Counted from the first letter of the stretch, positions 1 through 9,281 are shown. The stretch is DNA of 32,258 nucleotides from Bacillota bacterium (GCA_012799255.1 JAAZLQ010000383.1:1-32258); one strand, 5' to 3'. Notes: generated by a model not told the origin, from the letters alone. A program made the numbers and translations.

Positions 1-810
1 CAAGGTGAAATCATCGTTTGTGAGAACAACTTTCATGGTCGCACTGTAACCATTGTCAGTTTCTCCACAGAAGAGCAATACCGTTATGGATTTGGTCCTT
101 ATACACCAGGATTCGTAACGGTGCCGTTTGGCGACGCGGATGCTATACAAAAGGCCATTACGCCAAACACGGTAGCTATTCTAGCAGAGCCCATCCAAGG
201 GGAGGGAGGAGTACTGGTCCCTCCTGACGGATATTTGGCTAGGATGCGTCAACTTGCCACAGAGCACAATGTACTTATGATGTTAGATGAAATTCAGACG
301 GGATTGGGCCGCACAGGAAAGATGTTTGCCTACGAATACGAGAGTGCTAAACCTGACGTGCTTCTGCTTGGAAAAGCATTAGGCGGAGGGGTGTATCCAG
401 TCTCCGCCATGCTGGCTAATCGGGTTGTGATGGATGTGTTTGGCCCAGGTGATCATGGATCAACTTTTGGTGGTAACCCCTTAGGTTCTGCTGTGGCCGA
501 GGCGGCCCTAGATGTTTTGGTGGAAGAAGATTTGGCAGCCCATGCCCTGGAGCTTGGTGGCTACTTTTTGGAAGGGCTTAAGCAAATAAACAGCCCGTTA
601 GTTAAAGAAATCCGTGGCAAGGGTCTTCTGATTGGTGTTGAAGTTAAGAAGGAGTTCGGCTCTGCAAGGCCCTATTGCGAACGACTTATGGATGCCGGTT
701 TGCTTTGCAAAGAAACGCATGAGCAGACCATCAGGTTTGCGCCTCCCTTGGTCATCACTCGGGAGGAAATTAATTGGGCACTCGAGAGGATTGCCCGCGT
801 GTTGAGATAA
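1..810 (+). CDS. rocD: Ornithine aminotransferase, class III PLP enzyme (3' part; start lies outside the window)
   Basis: The reading frame is open from base 1, before the first ATG, so the gene is cut by the window edge; about 269 codons of a usual ~400 are present. Ornithine aminotransferase converts ornithine and 2-oxoglutarate to glutamate semialdehyde and glutamate in the cytosol, linking arginine and proline metabolism. Visible class III landmarks are NNFHGRT near the start, EPIQGEGG, LDEIQTGLGRTG (Asp that contacts the PLP pyridine nitrogen) and LLLGKALGGG, whose Lys (residue 125 of the visible part) should form the PLP Schiff base, then GSTFGGNPL. The match to the RocD branch is close, but acetylornithine aminotransferase is the alternative because the substrate-defining N-terminal part is missing. 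A hairpin terminator follows 42 bases after the stop. Confidence 0.88.
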   Translation, partial: QGEIIVCENNFHGRTVTIVSFSTEEQYRYGFGPYTPGFVTVPFGDADAIQKAITPNTVAILAEPIQGEGGVLVPPDGYLARMRQLATEHNVLMMLDEIQTGLGRTGKMFAYEYESAKPDVLLLGKALGGGVYPVSAMLANRVVMDVFGPGDHGSTFGGNPLGSAVAEAALDVLVEEDLAAHALELGGYFLEGLKQINSPLVKEIRGKGLLIGVEVKKEFGSARPYCERLMDAGLLCKETHEQTIRFAPPLVITREEINWALERIARVLR

Positions 811-852
811 TCCGCTCAGAACAATAATAAGATCTAATCAGTAATGGGAATG

Positions 853-886
853 AGTGCTCCTCAGGTTTCTTTGGGAGCACTTTTTC
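853..886 (+). terminator. Rho-independent terminator after the aminotransferase
   Basis: A perfect 8-bp stem (AGTGCTCC at 853-860 with GGAGCACT at 874-881) closes a 13-base loop and is followed by a short T run. It separates the aminotransferase from the sugar cassette. Confidence 0.8.
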
Positions 887-986
887 TCTAAAACCATAAT
901 CGGGAAGTACCGTTAAGTTAAGCAGGGATTTGGTGGAATTTGCTAGAACTGAAGAAACAAGTTTAGAGGGAAGGGCGGAGTACTAC

Positions 987-2600
987 ATGCTGAAGTGGTG
1001 GCAAGAACGGGTGGTATACCAGATCTATCCCCGTAGTTTTCAGGATTCCAATGGCGACGGGATTGGCGATCTACAGGGAATCATTTCCCGCCTTGATGAG
1101 CTAAAAGACTTGGGTATAGGAATCATCTGGCTCAGCCCTGTTTATCCTTCGCCAAATGTGGATTTTGGTTATGACATTAGTGACTACAAAGCAATTCATC
1201 CTGAGTTTGGCACAATGGAAGACATGGAAGAGCTACTTTATGAAGCGGAGAAGCGTGATCTCAAGATTGTCATGGACCTTGTAATCAACCACACCTCGGA
1301 TCAGCATCCCTGGCTTCAGCATAGCCGGGATAAAAATAGTCCCTACCGGGATTATTACATTTGGAGACCCGGCAAAGGCAATAAACCTCCGAATAATTGG
1401 AGCGGGTTCTTTGGTGGGGGTACCTGGGAGTATGATGAGAAAAGCGGCGAGTATTATCTGCACATGTTTGCCAAGAATCAGCCAGATCTGAACTATCATA
1501 ACCCGAAGGTGCTGCAAGAAGTTCAGGATATTATGCGCTTTTGGCTCGATAAAGGAGTGGCCGGATTTCGTTGTGATGTGATAAACATCATCTACAAATC
1601 CAGTCTAGCAGACGGGAAAAGGCGCTTGATTCTTACTGGTAGCGAACACTACCTCTCTCAAGAAGGTACTCACGAAATCCTACGCACGTTAAGGCGAAAA
1701 GTATTGGATCAATACGATTGCTTTACCGTTGGGGAAACGGTATTTGTAACTCCAAAAATGGCCCTTGATCTAGTTGCCCCCGAACGTAGGGAGTTGGATA
1801 TGGTCTTTTCCTTTGAGCATATGGAAACAGATCAATATATCGTCAAATGGTTTAAGCGCAGATTTCATGCGGGACGTTTTGCCAAGACCATCACTAAGTG
1901 GCAGACTGCCCTCCCATGGAATGCCAACTACTTTGAAAATCATGATCAACCCCGTTCTGTCTCGCGTTTTGGTGATGATGGGCTGTATTGGGAAAAGTCC
2001 GCTAAACTCCTTTGTATCATGCTACTAACCCTAAGAGGAACACCCTTTATCTATCAAGGTCAAGAAATAGGGATGACTAATTTTGACTTCACCACCATGG
2101 AGGAACTGAAAGACGTTGAATCCCATAACATCTATGCCATTGCCAAGAACCTATGCTTTCCTCCTAATTTGAGGTGGAAAATGATTAAGGCAACATCTAG
2201 AGATAATGCACGCACTCCGATGCAGTGGAGTGGAGAGAAGAATGCAGGCTTCACCACCGGGGAGCCCTGGCTTGGCATAAACAAGAACTACCGCAGAGTC
2301 AATCTGGAATCGCAGCTTAATGATCCTAATTCTATCCGTAATATGTACAAGACAATGATCTCGCTAAGGGCTGGAAGCAATATTCTTAAAGCCGGAAGCT
2401 TTGACGCGATTGAAATCAAGAAGGAGCTCTTTGTCTATCGGCGTAGCACGGAAGAGGGATCACTGCTTGTCCTTTTGAACTTCTCTAAGGGAACAAAAAC
2501 GGCTCCTTATACCGGACAGGTTGTACTTTCCAACTACGACCGTGACATCTATAGTGGAGTACTGAATCCTTTTGAGGCAGTCATTCTCCAAGAAGGCTAG
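987..2600 (+). CDS. GH13 alpha-glucosidase (oligo-1,6-glucosidase / dextran glucosidase type)
   Basis: Cytosolic glycoside hydrolase releasing glucose from the non-reducing end of short alpha-glucosides. The protein (537 aa) has the (beta/alpha)8 barrel motifs in order: YQIYPRSF near residue 11, DLVINHTSDQHPW (97-109), QPDLN (165-169), GFRCDVIN with the nucleophile Asp197, TVGET with the acid/base Glu250, and ENHDQPR with the transition-state Asp320. Length and order fit the GH13 oligo-1,6-glucosidase/dextran glucosidase/alpha-glucosidase group. I chose ATG 987 over an upstream in-frame GTG at 930 because family members start a few residues before YQIYPRSF and AGGGCGGAG lies 6 bases upstream. 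Residue 196 is Cys where Met is common in this family. A GPH symporter follows 31 bases downstream, so the pair probably imports and splits an alpha-glucoside. Exact linkage (isomaltose, trehalose, sucrose or maltose type) cannot be read from the sequence. Confidence 0.93.
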   Translation: MLKWWQERVVYQIYPRSFQDSNGDGIGDLQGIISRLDELKDLGIGIIWLSPVYPSPNVDFGYDISDYKAIHPEFGTMEDMEELLYEAEKRDLKIVMDLVINHTSDQHPWLQHSRDKNSPYRDYYIWRPGKGNKPPNNWSGFFGGGTWEYDEKSGEYYLHMFAKNQPDLNYHNPKVLQEVQDIMRFWLDKGVAGFRCDVINIIYKSSLADGKRRLILTGSEHYLSQEGTHEILRTLRRKVLDQYDCFTVGETVFVTPKMALDLVAPERRELDMVFSFEHMETDQYIVKWFKRRFHAGRFAKTITKWQTALPWNANYFENHDQPRSVSRFGDDGLYWEKSAKLLCIMLLTLRGTPFIYQGQEIGMTNFDFTTMEELKDVESHNIYAIAKNLCFPPNLRWKMIKATSRDNARTPMQWSGEKNAGFTTGEPWLGINKNYRRVNLESQLNDPNSIRNMYKTMISLRAGSNILKAGSFDAIEIKKELFVYRRSTEEGSLLVLLNFSKGTKTAPYTGQVVLSNYDRDIYSGVLNPFEAVILQEG

Positions 2601-2631
2601 ACAAAAAACTTGCAGTGTCAGGGGGATACCT

Positions 2632-4005
2632 ATGGAAACGGCAACAAAAAGGAACATCTATGCATTCGGGTTAGGGACACTTGGTCGCGACATGGTGTAC
2701 ACCATGGTGAGCATGTACTTGATTTTTTACCTCACCGATATTCTAACAGTATCAAGTGCTAGTCTGTGGTGGATTAACGGGATCATTGTTGCGGCAAGGA
2801 TCTTTGATGCGTTGAACGATCCAATTATGGGAGTAATCGTGGACAACACCCGGACAAGATACGGGAAATTTAAGCCCTGGATCGCCTTTGGTACGATCAC
2901 GTCAGGAATTATCACCATCTTGCTTTTCACCGATTTTGGTCTTACCGGAAACAGCTTTGTTATAGTCTTTGGTATTCTGTACGTATTGTGGGGCTTAGCC
3001 TATACCACCAACGACATCTCCTATTGGTCGATGTTACCGGCCCTAAGTCAGAATCAACAAGAACGGGAGAAAATCGGTTCCTTCGCAAAAATTTGTGCAA
3101 ATATAGGACTCTTTACAGTTGTGGCTGGTCTTGTACCGTTGACTGGCTTATTAGGTGAACGGCTAGGAAGTATGACTGAAAGCTACACTGTTTTCACCAT
3201 GATTTTGGTTGTGGTAATGTGGCTGGGGCAGGCGATTACCCTAATTGGGGTCAAGGAAAACAGGGAGGCCTTTAAACAAGAAGAGCCAACCACCCTGCGG
3301 GGCATGTTTAAGGCGATCGTTGAGAACGACCAACTTTTGTACACAGCTATTGCCATGTCTCTTTTTATGATCGGCTATGTCACCACAACAAGCTTTGGGT
3401 TGTACTTTTTCAAATACGCTTATGGTGACGAGAATATGTACGCCATCTTTGCAGTAGTTTTAGGTATCTCCCAAATCGGAGCTTTGGCAGTCTTTCCACT
3501 CTTTAGTAAAGCTTATAGTAGAAAGAGCCTCTATACTGCCGCGACAGCCTTAGTTGTCTTAGGTTATATTATTTTCTTCTTTTCACCCATGAACATGCTC
3601 TTTATTGGCGCAGCTGGGATCTTAATCTTCTTAGGGCAGGCCTTTATTCAAATTCTCATGCTCATGTTCCTCGCTGATACGGTGGAATATGGACAGTGGA
3701 AGTTGGGCAAGCGTAATGAGAGCGTCACTTTTTCACTCCAGCCCTTGATCAATAAGATGGGGGGAGCAATTGCTAGCGGCATCGTGGGTGCCACAGTTAT
3801 TCTTTCGGGAATTAATGATGCACAAAGCGCGGCTGACGTGACCCAAGGCGGACTGCTTTTGATGAAATTTGCCATGCTGATTCTACCACTTCTCTTCATC
3901 CTGGCAGGGTACGGAATATATCGCAGTAAGTACAAAATTGATAGTACCCTGTATCAACATATCCTCACTGACCTGCAAGAGCGGGGAGACTTAAAACTGG
4001 GATGA
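2632..4005 (+). CDS. GPH-family sugar:cation symporter (MelB-like MFS transporter)
   Basis: Integral membrane protein of 457 aa with about 12 hydrophobic segments. It belongs to the glycoside-pentoside-hexuronide:cation symporter family: the N-terminal pattern FGLGTLGRDMVYTMVSMYL is followed by ARIFDALNDPIMG, with Asp59 and Asp63 where MelB-type carriers bind the coupling cation, and by the loop VDNTRTRYGKFKPW (70-83), a family hallmark. The start is ATG 2632 with GGGGGA six bases upstream; an upstream in-frame ATG at 2572 lies inside the preceding gene and has no ribosome binding site. Position directly after the GH13 enzyme suggests it imports the alpha-glucoside which that enzyme hydrolyses. 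The transported sugar is inferred from context only. Confidence 0.9.
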   Translation: METATKRNIYAFGLGTLGRDMVYTMVSMYLIFYLTDILTVSSASLWWINGIIVAARIFDALNDPIMGVIVDNTRTRYGKFKPWIAFGTITSGIITILLFTDFGLTGNSFVIVFGILYVLWGLAYTTNDISYWSMLPALSQNQQEREKIGSFAKICANIGLFTVVAGLVPLTGLLGERLGSMTESYTVFTMILVVVMWLGQAITLIGVKENREAFKQEEPTTLRGMFKAIVENDQLLYTAIAMSLFMIGYVTTTSFGLYFFKYAYGDENMYAIFAVVLGISQIGALAVFPLFSKAYSRKSLYTAATALVVLGYIIFFFSPMNMLFIGAAGILIFLGQAFIQILMLMFLADTVEYGQWKLGKRNESVTFSLQPLINKMGGAIASGIVGATVILSGINDAQSAADVTQGGLLLMKFAMLILPLLFILAGYGIYRSKYKIDSTLYQHILTDLQERGDLKLG

Positions 4006-4027
4006 TTTTCCCGTGTTTTGAGGAAGG

Positions 4028-4058
4028 GACTTTACGCTCGTTGAAGAAGTGTAAAGTC
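4028..4058. repeat. 8-bp inverted repeat between symporter and HD gene
   Basis: GACTTTAC (4028-4035) and GTAAAGTC (4051-4058) are perfect inverted copies separated by 15 bases. There is no T run behind the second arm, so it is a poor intrinsic terminator; it could be an RNA processing or stability hairpin in the operon mRNA or an operator. Function unknown. Confidence 0.4.
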
Positions 4059-4103
4059 GATCCGAGTTGAAAGACACACCGGGGAGAAGGGAGAAAGTAA
4101 AGC

Positions 4104-4712
4104 GTGAGTCGAACGAACGCCTTGGATTTGGTGGAAAAACTCTATGGTGCAAAGCGGAGGGAAGGCCTAGATAAGTATAGCTGCGCACACCCCTTAGATG
4201 TTGTGGATTACTGTTTCCTAAACTTGCAGCAGGATAATATTAGGATTATTAGACTGCTCAATGTAGCCATCCTCCATGATGTGGTGGAGGATTATTCGAA
4301 GGACGGATATACCCTGGAGCGGGTTAGATCCATGGTGGGCTTAGGGCCCAAAGAAACCTATCTCTTAGATCTGATGACCAGAAAAGAGGGCCAAGAAAAC
4401 GACTATTTGCGCAATATTTTCTCGGTGGAAGATGCAGCCATTGTTAAGCTTGCAGATCGAATTGCCAACTGCAAGGACCTGATTGTCTGGGTGAGAAAGG
4501 AACAGGGGTTTACCCCTCGAGCTCGGGAAATTTATGAGAAATATATGAAGGAACACAATGAGATTAAGGAGCTTCTCCATAATAACTTCGCACAGCAGAT
4601 GGAAGATCCCAACCATCCCATGTTTCGACAAGTAAGAATCTTGTGGGATGCGGTTTCGGAGTTGGAGGAACTTAGTAACTTGTATGCAGGAGAAGCGTCC
4701 GCCCCTGCTTAG
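4104..4712 (+). CDS. HD-domain hydrolase resembling a stand-alone (p)ppGpp hydrolase (MESH/SpoT-HD type)
   Basis: A 202-aa soluble protein that carries only an HD fold. The metal-site signature reads H29, H58-D59, E62-D63 and D118 with N122 (in KLADRIANCKD), the spacing seen in the hydrolase half of Rel/SpoT and small alarmone hydrolases (H, HDxxED, D...N). No synthetase, TGS or ACT domain follows. It starts with GTG at 4104 behind a purine-rich GGAGAAGGGAG tract. It may be expressed from the same mRNA as the sugar genes (98-base gap with an inverted repeat, no clear terminator), which would couple alarmone or nucleotide turnover to sugar use. Substrate is inferred; another phosphohydrolase activity is possible. 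Confidence 0.78.
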   Translation: MSRTNALDLVEKLYGAKRREGLDKYSCAHPLDVVDYCFLNLQQDNIRIIRLLNVAILHDVVEDYSKDGYTLERVRSMVGLGPKETYLLDLMTRKEGQENDYLRNIFSVEDAAIVKLADRIANCKDLIVWVRKEQGFTPRAREIYEKYMKEHNEIKELLHNNFAQQMEDPNHPMFRQVRILWDAVSELEELSNLYAGEASAPA

Positions 4713-4720
4713 AAATGCCG

Positions 4721-4755
4721 AGACCCGCATGGCCAAGAGGCTGTGCGGGTCTTTA
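4721..4755. terminator. Hairpin terminator between convergent genes
   Basis: A perfect 9-bp stem (AGACCCGCA at 4721-4729 with TGCGGGTCT at 4744-4752) lies between the stop of the HD gene (+) and the stop of the hybrid-cluster gene (-). The T run is short on both sides, so it probably acts weakly in both directions. Confidence 0.65.
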
Positions 4756-4762
4756 GTCTATC

Positions 4763-6397
4763 TTAGGCTCCCAAGAAACGTTCCAAATCTTCTTCGACTG
4801 TTCCGATGCTGGTGATACCAAAGTTTTCAACCAAGACGTTGGCAACATTCGGCGATAAGAATGCAGGTAGTGTTGGTCCAAGCTGGATATTCTTCACGCC
4901 TAGATAGAGTAGGGCAAGAAGTACGATCACAGCCTTTTGTTCATACCACGCAATGTTATAAACAATAGGAAGTTCGTTGATGTCTTCTAAAGCAAAGATC
5001 TCTTTCAGCTTGAGGGCAATTAGAGCAAGGGAGTAGGAGTCATTGCATTGCCCAGCATCAAGCACGCGGGGAATACCGCCAATATCTCCTAGAGCCAGTT
5101 TATTATAACGATATTTGGCGCAACCAGCGGTCAGGATCACGTTGTCCTCAGGTAGTTCGCTAGCAAAATCAGAATAGTATTCTCTCGATTGCATGCGTCC
5201 GTCGCAACCTGCCATGACAAAGAACTTCTTAATGGCACCTGATTTCACCGCATCCACCACTTGATCGGCTAAGGCAAATACCTGCTCATGGGCAAAACCA
5301 CCAACAATTGTCCCTGATTCAATTTCAGTTGGAGGAGGACAGGTTTTAGCCATTTCAATAATGGGGGAAAAGTCCTTTTTACCGTTCTCGTCTGCCTCAA
5401 TATGGATACAACCTGGGAAGCCCGTTGCCCCGGTAGTGAAGATACGTTCTCTAATCTCTTCTTTTCTGGGAGGAACGATGCAGTTGGTCGTAAACAAAAT
5501 AGGACCATTGAAAGACTCGAACTCGGTAATCTGTTTCCACCAAGCGTTACCGTAATTACCTGCAAAGTGTTCATACTTCTTAAAGGCAGGATAATAGTGG
5601 GCTGGTAGCATTTCACTATGTGTATAGACATCTACTCCAGTACCCTCGGTTTGCTCTAGCAATTGTTCTAGGTCAGTTAGGTCATGGCCTGAGATCAAAA
5701 TGGCTGGATTGCTCCTTACTCCAATGTTCACTTTGGTCATCTCAGGATGACCGTAGCGGGAGGTATGGGCTGCATCAAGGAGAGCCATAACGTCTACGCC
5801 GTGCTTTCCAGTCTCCATAGTGAGACTTACTAGCTCATCAATAGAAAGTGAATCATTAAGCGTTGCATCTAACGCCCGATAAATAAAAGCGTAAATTGAT
5901 TCATTTTCTTGTCCTAGGTTAAAAGCATGGTGGGCGTAAGCTGCCATCCCTTTTAAACCGTAAGTGATTAGTTCCCTTAAGGAACGAATATCTTCATCTG
6001 TCGTAGATAGGATTCCGACTGCTGTAGCTTTACTTAGCATATCTAGTTTGTCAGTAACTTGGAAGGTGGCCGCATCATGTAACTGAGCTGCGTCTTGGAG
6101 TTGGCGTCTTAGGCCATCCCGTAAAACAAGCACTTTTCGGATCTGGCGTTCAATTGATTCTTCATCAAAGTTAGCATTAGTGATGGTTGCAAAGAGGCTG
6201 TTTAGTACCTCGTGGTTTACCTCTGCTAGTTGGCTCACGTCTAGGTTGTTCTGCACTACAATATTGGCGATGCCTTTGACGGAGTAAATGAGAAGGTCTT
6301 GCAGATTAGATACTTCTGGTTTTTTTCCGCACACACCTTGAACGGTACAGCCAACCCCCTTTGATGCCTCTTGACATTGGAAACAAAACATACTCAA
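4763..6397 (-). CDS. hcp: Hydroxylamine reductase / hybrid-cluster protein, class I
   Basis: Cytosolic Fe-S protein that reduces hydroxylamine and, in several bacteria, nitric oxide as a nitrosative-stress defence. The N-terminus carries MFCFQCQE with the class I cysteine pattern CX2CX8CX5C for the [4Fe-4S] cluster, as in strict anaerobes. Hybrid-cluster ligands are visible in order: SGHDLTDLE, the Glu in [42 protein letters not shown] and YEQK. Length (about 544 aa) is normal. The start is a choice: ATG 6391 lies 15 bases from AGGAGGT (6407-6413), whereas the in-frame TTG at 6397 lies 9 bases away and gives the common N-terminus [10 protein letters not shown], so I chose TTG. A far upstream ATG at 6442 has no ribosome binding site. 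It is a single-gene unit with its own consensus promoter. No NADH-dependent reductase partner (hcr) is adjacent. Confidence 0.96.
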   Translation of the reverse strand: MSMFCFQCQEASKGVGCTVQGVCGKKPEVSNLQDLLIYSVKGIANIVVQNNLDVSQLAEVNHEVLNSLFATITNANFDEESIERQIRKVLVLRDGLRRQLQDAAQLHDAATFQVTDKLDMLSKATAVGILSTTDEDIRSLRELITYGLKGMAAYAHHAFNLGQENESIYAFIYRALDATLNDSLSIDELVSLTMETGKHGVDVMALLDAAHTSRYGHPEMTKVNIGVRSNPAILISGHDLTDLEQLLEQTEGTGVDVYTHSEMLPAHYYPAFKKYEHFAGNYGNAWWKQITEFESFNGPILFTTNCIVPPRKEEIRERIFTTGATGFPGCIHIEADENGKKDFSPIIEMAKTCPPPTEIESGTIVGGFAHEQVFALADQVVDAVKSGAIKKFFVMAGCDGRMQSREYYSDFASELPEDNVILTAGCAKYRYNKLALGDIGGIPRVLDAGQCNDSYSLALIALKLKEIFALEDINELPIVYNIAWYEQKAVIVLLALLYLGVKNIQLGPTLPAFLSPNVANVLVENFGITSIGTVEEDLERFLGA

Positions 6398-6460
6398 ATT
6401 GGTTCTACCTCCTACTACAGTCCCTAAATATAAGTTGTTCACTTAGCAATTATATTTGTG

Positions 6461-6489
6461 ATTATAAGCCCAAGCATAATGTTTGTCAA
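6461..6489 (-). promoter_or_regulatory. Perfect-consensus sigma-A promoter for hcp
   Basis: Read on the minus strand, TTGACA (6489-6484) is followed after exactly 17 bases by TATAAT (6466-6461). Both hexamers match consensus at all positions. Transcription would start near 6454, leaving a leader of about 57 nt before the hcp start. Confidence 0.85.
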
Positions 6490-6500
6490 GTCACCTCATA

Positions 6501-6526
6501 AGAAAACCCCTGCCAACGGCAGGGGC
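6501..6526 (-). terminator. Rho-independent terminator after the SEC-C gene
   Basis: On the minus strand CCCCTGCC and GGCAGGGG form an 8-bp stem with a 3-base loop followed by TTTTCTT. It ends the exonuclease III/SEC-C transcript and insulates the hcp promoter that starts just beyond it. Confidence 0.88.
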
Positions 6527-6548
6527 TTAATGCAGGCATTATTATGAA

Positions 6549-7688
6549 TCAAGAAGGAACCACTTTTTTGCCACAACAATTTTTAAACTGGAGGTCGCTG
6601 CCACAGGGGCAGGGCGCGTCGAGCTCCATTCTTTTTCTTGTGGCAAAGTCGTAAACAACGCCCATTTGTCCCTCAGATTGGGGGGCTATTGGGAAAAGTT
6701 GTTTGGGGGCATGATTCATGATTTCTTCAGGCGAATGCCCCTTTAAAACCCAATGGGGAACCTGGTGGTAAAAATCAAAAACTAAGAGAGCAAGCTCCGT
6801 AATATCAGCTTCAGATGCAGTATCCAAATGTTCCACTAAAGCAAAGACTACCTCGGGGGGAGATAGTTCCGTTTGGACAAGACCATAGAGAAGATCTATA
6901 AAGTAGGGTGCAAATTCATCCATTTCTCTCTCTGCGAGAAACTTAACTAAATCGTGGACCTCTCGTGCTTGCCCGTGGAAGTATTTCGGATCACCGGCTT
7001 CCCAAACTTCTTTGTACGTCAGGGGTTTATATTCTAGGCTTTTGCGGGTGTTAAGCTCTCCAAAAAGGTAGTCCAAATCTGTAAGACGTCCATCACAAAA
7101 GTAGCCGCGCTCCGAGATAATATCCCAGTTGTATAAACCGACCTCCCAGAGAACACTCCAAATGGTGTGGGCTTCGAGAGGAGAAGGCAACAACTTATCC
7201 AAAAATCCTCTGAGTTCGTCCCAGGCTAGGTATCCGTAGTAATGGAGTAAGCCCTTGCTCAAGCGGGCTATTTGTGTATTTCGAGCTATGGTATTTCGGT
7301 AAAGCTCTCCATCTAAAGAAGCAACTAGCCGTCGAATCTCATCCGGTATAACCAAATATTCGCCATAAGCATCTTTTCCATGAAAGGCAATGGCTTCACC
7401 CAATAAGTAATCCTCTGAAAAGACGTTGTCATCAAGCTCTAAATAGTAGGTTTGGGGTGAGGTAATAATTTGCTGTACCAGATCATAGATGGGTTGATCC
7501 CAATATTGCATTTTTGTGGCCACCGTTTCAGGGATCCGTTTGGTTAACATGCCAATTAACTTGGATTTTCTCAGGTTGCTAATACCTTTAATCTTGAGCG
7601 AACGGCATATATCCAAAAGCTCCTCTTTTGTCTGCGTTGCCAACAGGTATTCCAAACGCAAATTGGTGTCCATCTCCCTGTTCGACAT
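6549..7688 (-). CDS. Protein with Rho_N/SAP-like N-terminus and C-terminal SEC-C metal-binding motif
   Basis: A 379-aa soluble protein of unknown function. The N-terminal segment at about residues 17-52 (TKEELLDICRSLKIKGISNL and following) has the helix pattern of Rho N-terminal or SAP-like nucleic-acid-binding modules. The extreme C-terminus has PCPCGSDLQFKNCCGKK, a SEC-C motif with C360, C362, C371 and C372 (CxCx8CC) that should bind one zinc. The middle (about 60-340) is helical, acidic and unrecognised. SEC-C tails are found on SecA and many unrelated proteins, so the motif does not fix a role. It starts 20 bases downstream of the exonuclease III stop on the same strand, so the two are probably co-transcribed, which hints at a nucleic-acid-related job. 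Confidence 0.82.
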   Translation of the reverse strand: MSNREMDTNLRLEYLLATQTKEELLDICRSLKIKGISNLRKSKLIGMLTKRIPETVATKMQYWDQPIYDLVQQIITSPQTYYLELDDNVFSEDYLLGEAIAFHGKDAYGEYLVIPDEIRRLVASLDGELYRNTIARNTQIARLSKGLLHYYGYLAWDELRGFLDKLLPSPLEAHTIWSVLWEVGLYNWDIISERGYFCDGRLTDLDYLFGELNTRKSLEYKPLTYKEVWEAGDPKYFHGQAREVHDLVKFLAEREMDEFAPYFIDLLYGLVQTELSPPEVVFALVEHLDTASEADITELALLVFDFYHQVPHWVLKGHSPEEIMNHAPKQLFPIAPQSEGQMGVVYDFATRKRMELDAPCPCGSDLQFKNCCGKKVVPS

Positions 7689-7707
7689 TACTCTAACCGT
7701 CCTTCCG

Positions 7708-8466
7708 TTAAAACCTATTTATCCTAAGTTCCACGGGGCAGTGATCGCTGCCCATTACTTGGTCGTGGATCGCCGCATCAATCAGACGGTCTTCCATTCC
7801 GTTGGACACTAAGAAATAGTCAATTCTCCAGCCAATGTTTCGTTCTCGTGAGTTTGCAAAATAAGACCACCAAGTATAAGCATCAGTCTTATCTGGATAA
7901 AAGTGGCGGAAGGTATCGATAAAACCTGCCTCTAGCAAGGTGGAAAACTTGGCACGTTCCTCATCAGTAAAACCTGCGTTCTTACGGTTGGTTGCTGGGT
8001 TTTTCAAGTCAATCTCTTGATGGGCCACATTAAGATCTCCGCACACGATCACAGGCTTGTTACTACGTAAATCACTGACGAAAGAACGAAAGGCATCGTC
8101 CCATTCCATCCTATAATCTAATCTAGCCAACCCCCGTTGCGAATTAGGGGTGTAGACATTGGTTAAGAAGAAAGAATCGAATTCCAGCGTAAGCATGCGA
8201 CCTTCTTTGTCATGCTCATCTATGCCTAACCCATAGATTACATTTTGAGGCTTTTCTTTTGTAAAGACTGCGGTTCCAGAGTACCCTTTTTTCTCAGCAT
8301 AGTTCCAATACTGCTCATAGCCTGTTAAGTCGAGCTCAATTTGCCCTTCTTGTAACTTTGTCTCTTGCACACAGACTATATCCGCATCAATATCTTGAAA
8401 AAAGTCCAAAAAACCTTTATTTACACAGGCTCTCAGACCATTAACGTTCCACGAGATCAGTTTCAT
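7708..8466 (-). CDS. xth: Exodeoxyribonuclease III (AP endonuclease, ExoIII/Xth family)
   Basis: Base-excision-repair enzyme that cuts the backbone 5' to abasic sites and removes 3' blocking groups. The 252-aa protein matches the endonuclease/exonuclease/phosphatase fold: [13 protein letters not shown] at the start, QETK with the metal ligand Glu35, Tyr105 in [22 protein letters not shown] with Asp144 and Asn146, WRIDYFLVS, and the C-terminal GSDHCPV with Asp241 and His242. The start is ATG 8466 with AAGGAGGT seven bases upstream; an earlier in-frame ATG at 8490 adds residues that the family lacks. It is first in a two-gene transcript with the SEC-C protein and divergent from the gene at 8634. 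Confidence 0.94.
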   Translation of the reverse strand: MKLISWNVNGLRACVNKGFLDFFQDIDADIVCVQETKLQEGQIELDLTGYEQYWNYAEKKGYSGTAVFTKEKPQNVIYGLGIDEHDKEGRMLTLEFDSFFLTNVYTPNSQRGLARLDYRMEWDDAFRSFVSDLRSNKPVIVCGDLNVAHQEIDLKNPATNRKNAGFTDEERAKFSTLLEAGFIDTFRHFYPDKTDAYTWWSYFANSRERNIGWRIDYFLVSNGMEDRLIDAAIHDQVMGSDHCPVELRINRF

Positions 8467-8633
8467 GAGATAACCTCCTTGCCAACTCAATTCTTCAGGA
8501 TGTGCAACGTTCCTGCCGAGAAGTGAGAATTCTGGTAATGCAAAGGCCCTGTAAGCAGGAATTTGCTACTCTCAACTAGAAACTGACCATAATTAACGAG
8601 AAAAGTTGCTAAAAACGCTTGGGGAGGACTATA

Positions 8634-9281
8634 ATGAAAGCGTATCAAATCAAGATCGAGCTAAGCAACTCAGAACCACTAATTTGGCGCCGGGTGGTAG
8701 TACCTGCTCAAATCACCTTTTCCCAACTTCATGCGGTTATCCAAAACTCTCTTAATTTTAAGGGACTGTATGTTTATACTTTCGACTTTCCAGACCAGAA
8801 TTTGAAAGTTACTAATGATGATGAAGCTTACAAGCTTTATGAAGAATACAGGCGGGACCAAGAAGAGCTTGAGAAGGTGCTTGGAGCGCTGGGAACATCC
8901 TTTGCCAAGAAGCAGTTAGCAGCCATTAGTACGAAGGTTCAAAAACCGGAGGCACTTAAAATTGATGCATATCTGCAAGAGGTGGGGCGGCTAGAATATA
9001 AATATAGTGTTGAGGATAACTGGGTGATCTTTATCAGCTTAGAGCAAGTCGTTGAGGACTACAACCTTAGTCATCCTTCGCTGCTCGCTGGAGAGCAGGC
9101 GGCACCTCCAGAAGATGTACGTGGTCTTGCAGGGTTCTATGAGTTTTTAGAAGTCTACCGGGATCCGAACCATCCAGATTATCAAGATGCGCAAATCTGG
9201 GGTGAAAAGCAGGATTTTAGGGACTATGATGCGGAATACATTAACAGTAAACTAAGTGTTCTGAACTTCGGGCAAGACTAG
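8634..9281 (+). CDS. Plasmid pRiA4b ORF-3-like domain protein
   Basis: A 215-aa protein that begins with YQIKIELSNSEPLIWRRVVVP, the characteristic opening of the pRiA4b ORF-3 family (PF07929), followed by a helix (FSQLHAVIQNSLNF) and the YTF.F pattern of the same domain. The C-terminal half contains DPNHPDYQDAQIWGEKQDF, resembling the end of that domain. The family is widespread in bacteria, often near mobile or defence genes, and has no settled biochemical role. Start ATG 8634 follows GGGGAGGA with five bases between. galE begins 43 bases downstream, so the two may share an mRNA. No mobile-element genes are seen nearby. Confidence 0.82.
   Translation: MKAYQIKIELSNSEPLIWRRVVVPAQITFSQLHAVIQNSLNFKGLYVYTFDFPDQNLKVTNDDEAYKLYEEYRRDQEELEKVLGALGTSFAKKQLAAISTKVQKPEALKIDAYLQEVGRLEYKYSVEDNWVIFISLEQVVEDYNLSHPSLLAGEQAAPPEDVRGLAGFYEFLEVYRDPNHPDYQDAQIWGEKQDFRDYDAEYINSKLSVLNFGQD

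Noticed and set aside
5269..5631. 120-aa ORF on the minus strand inside hcp
   Set aside because: A shadow frame of hcp, which is clearly the coding frame.
8467..8633. Promoters between the divergent exonuclease III and pRiA4b-like genes
   Set aside because: TTGCTA and CATAAT occur but with 19-base spacing; too weak to list.
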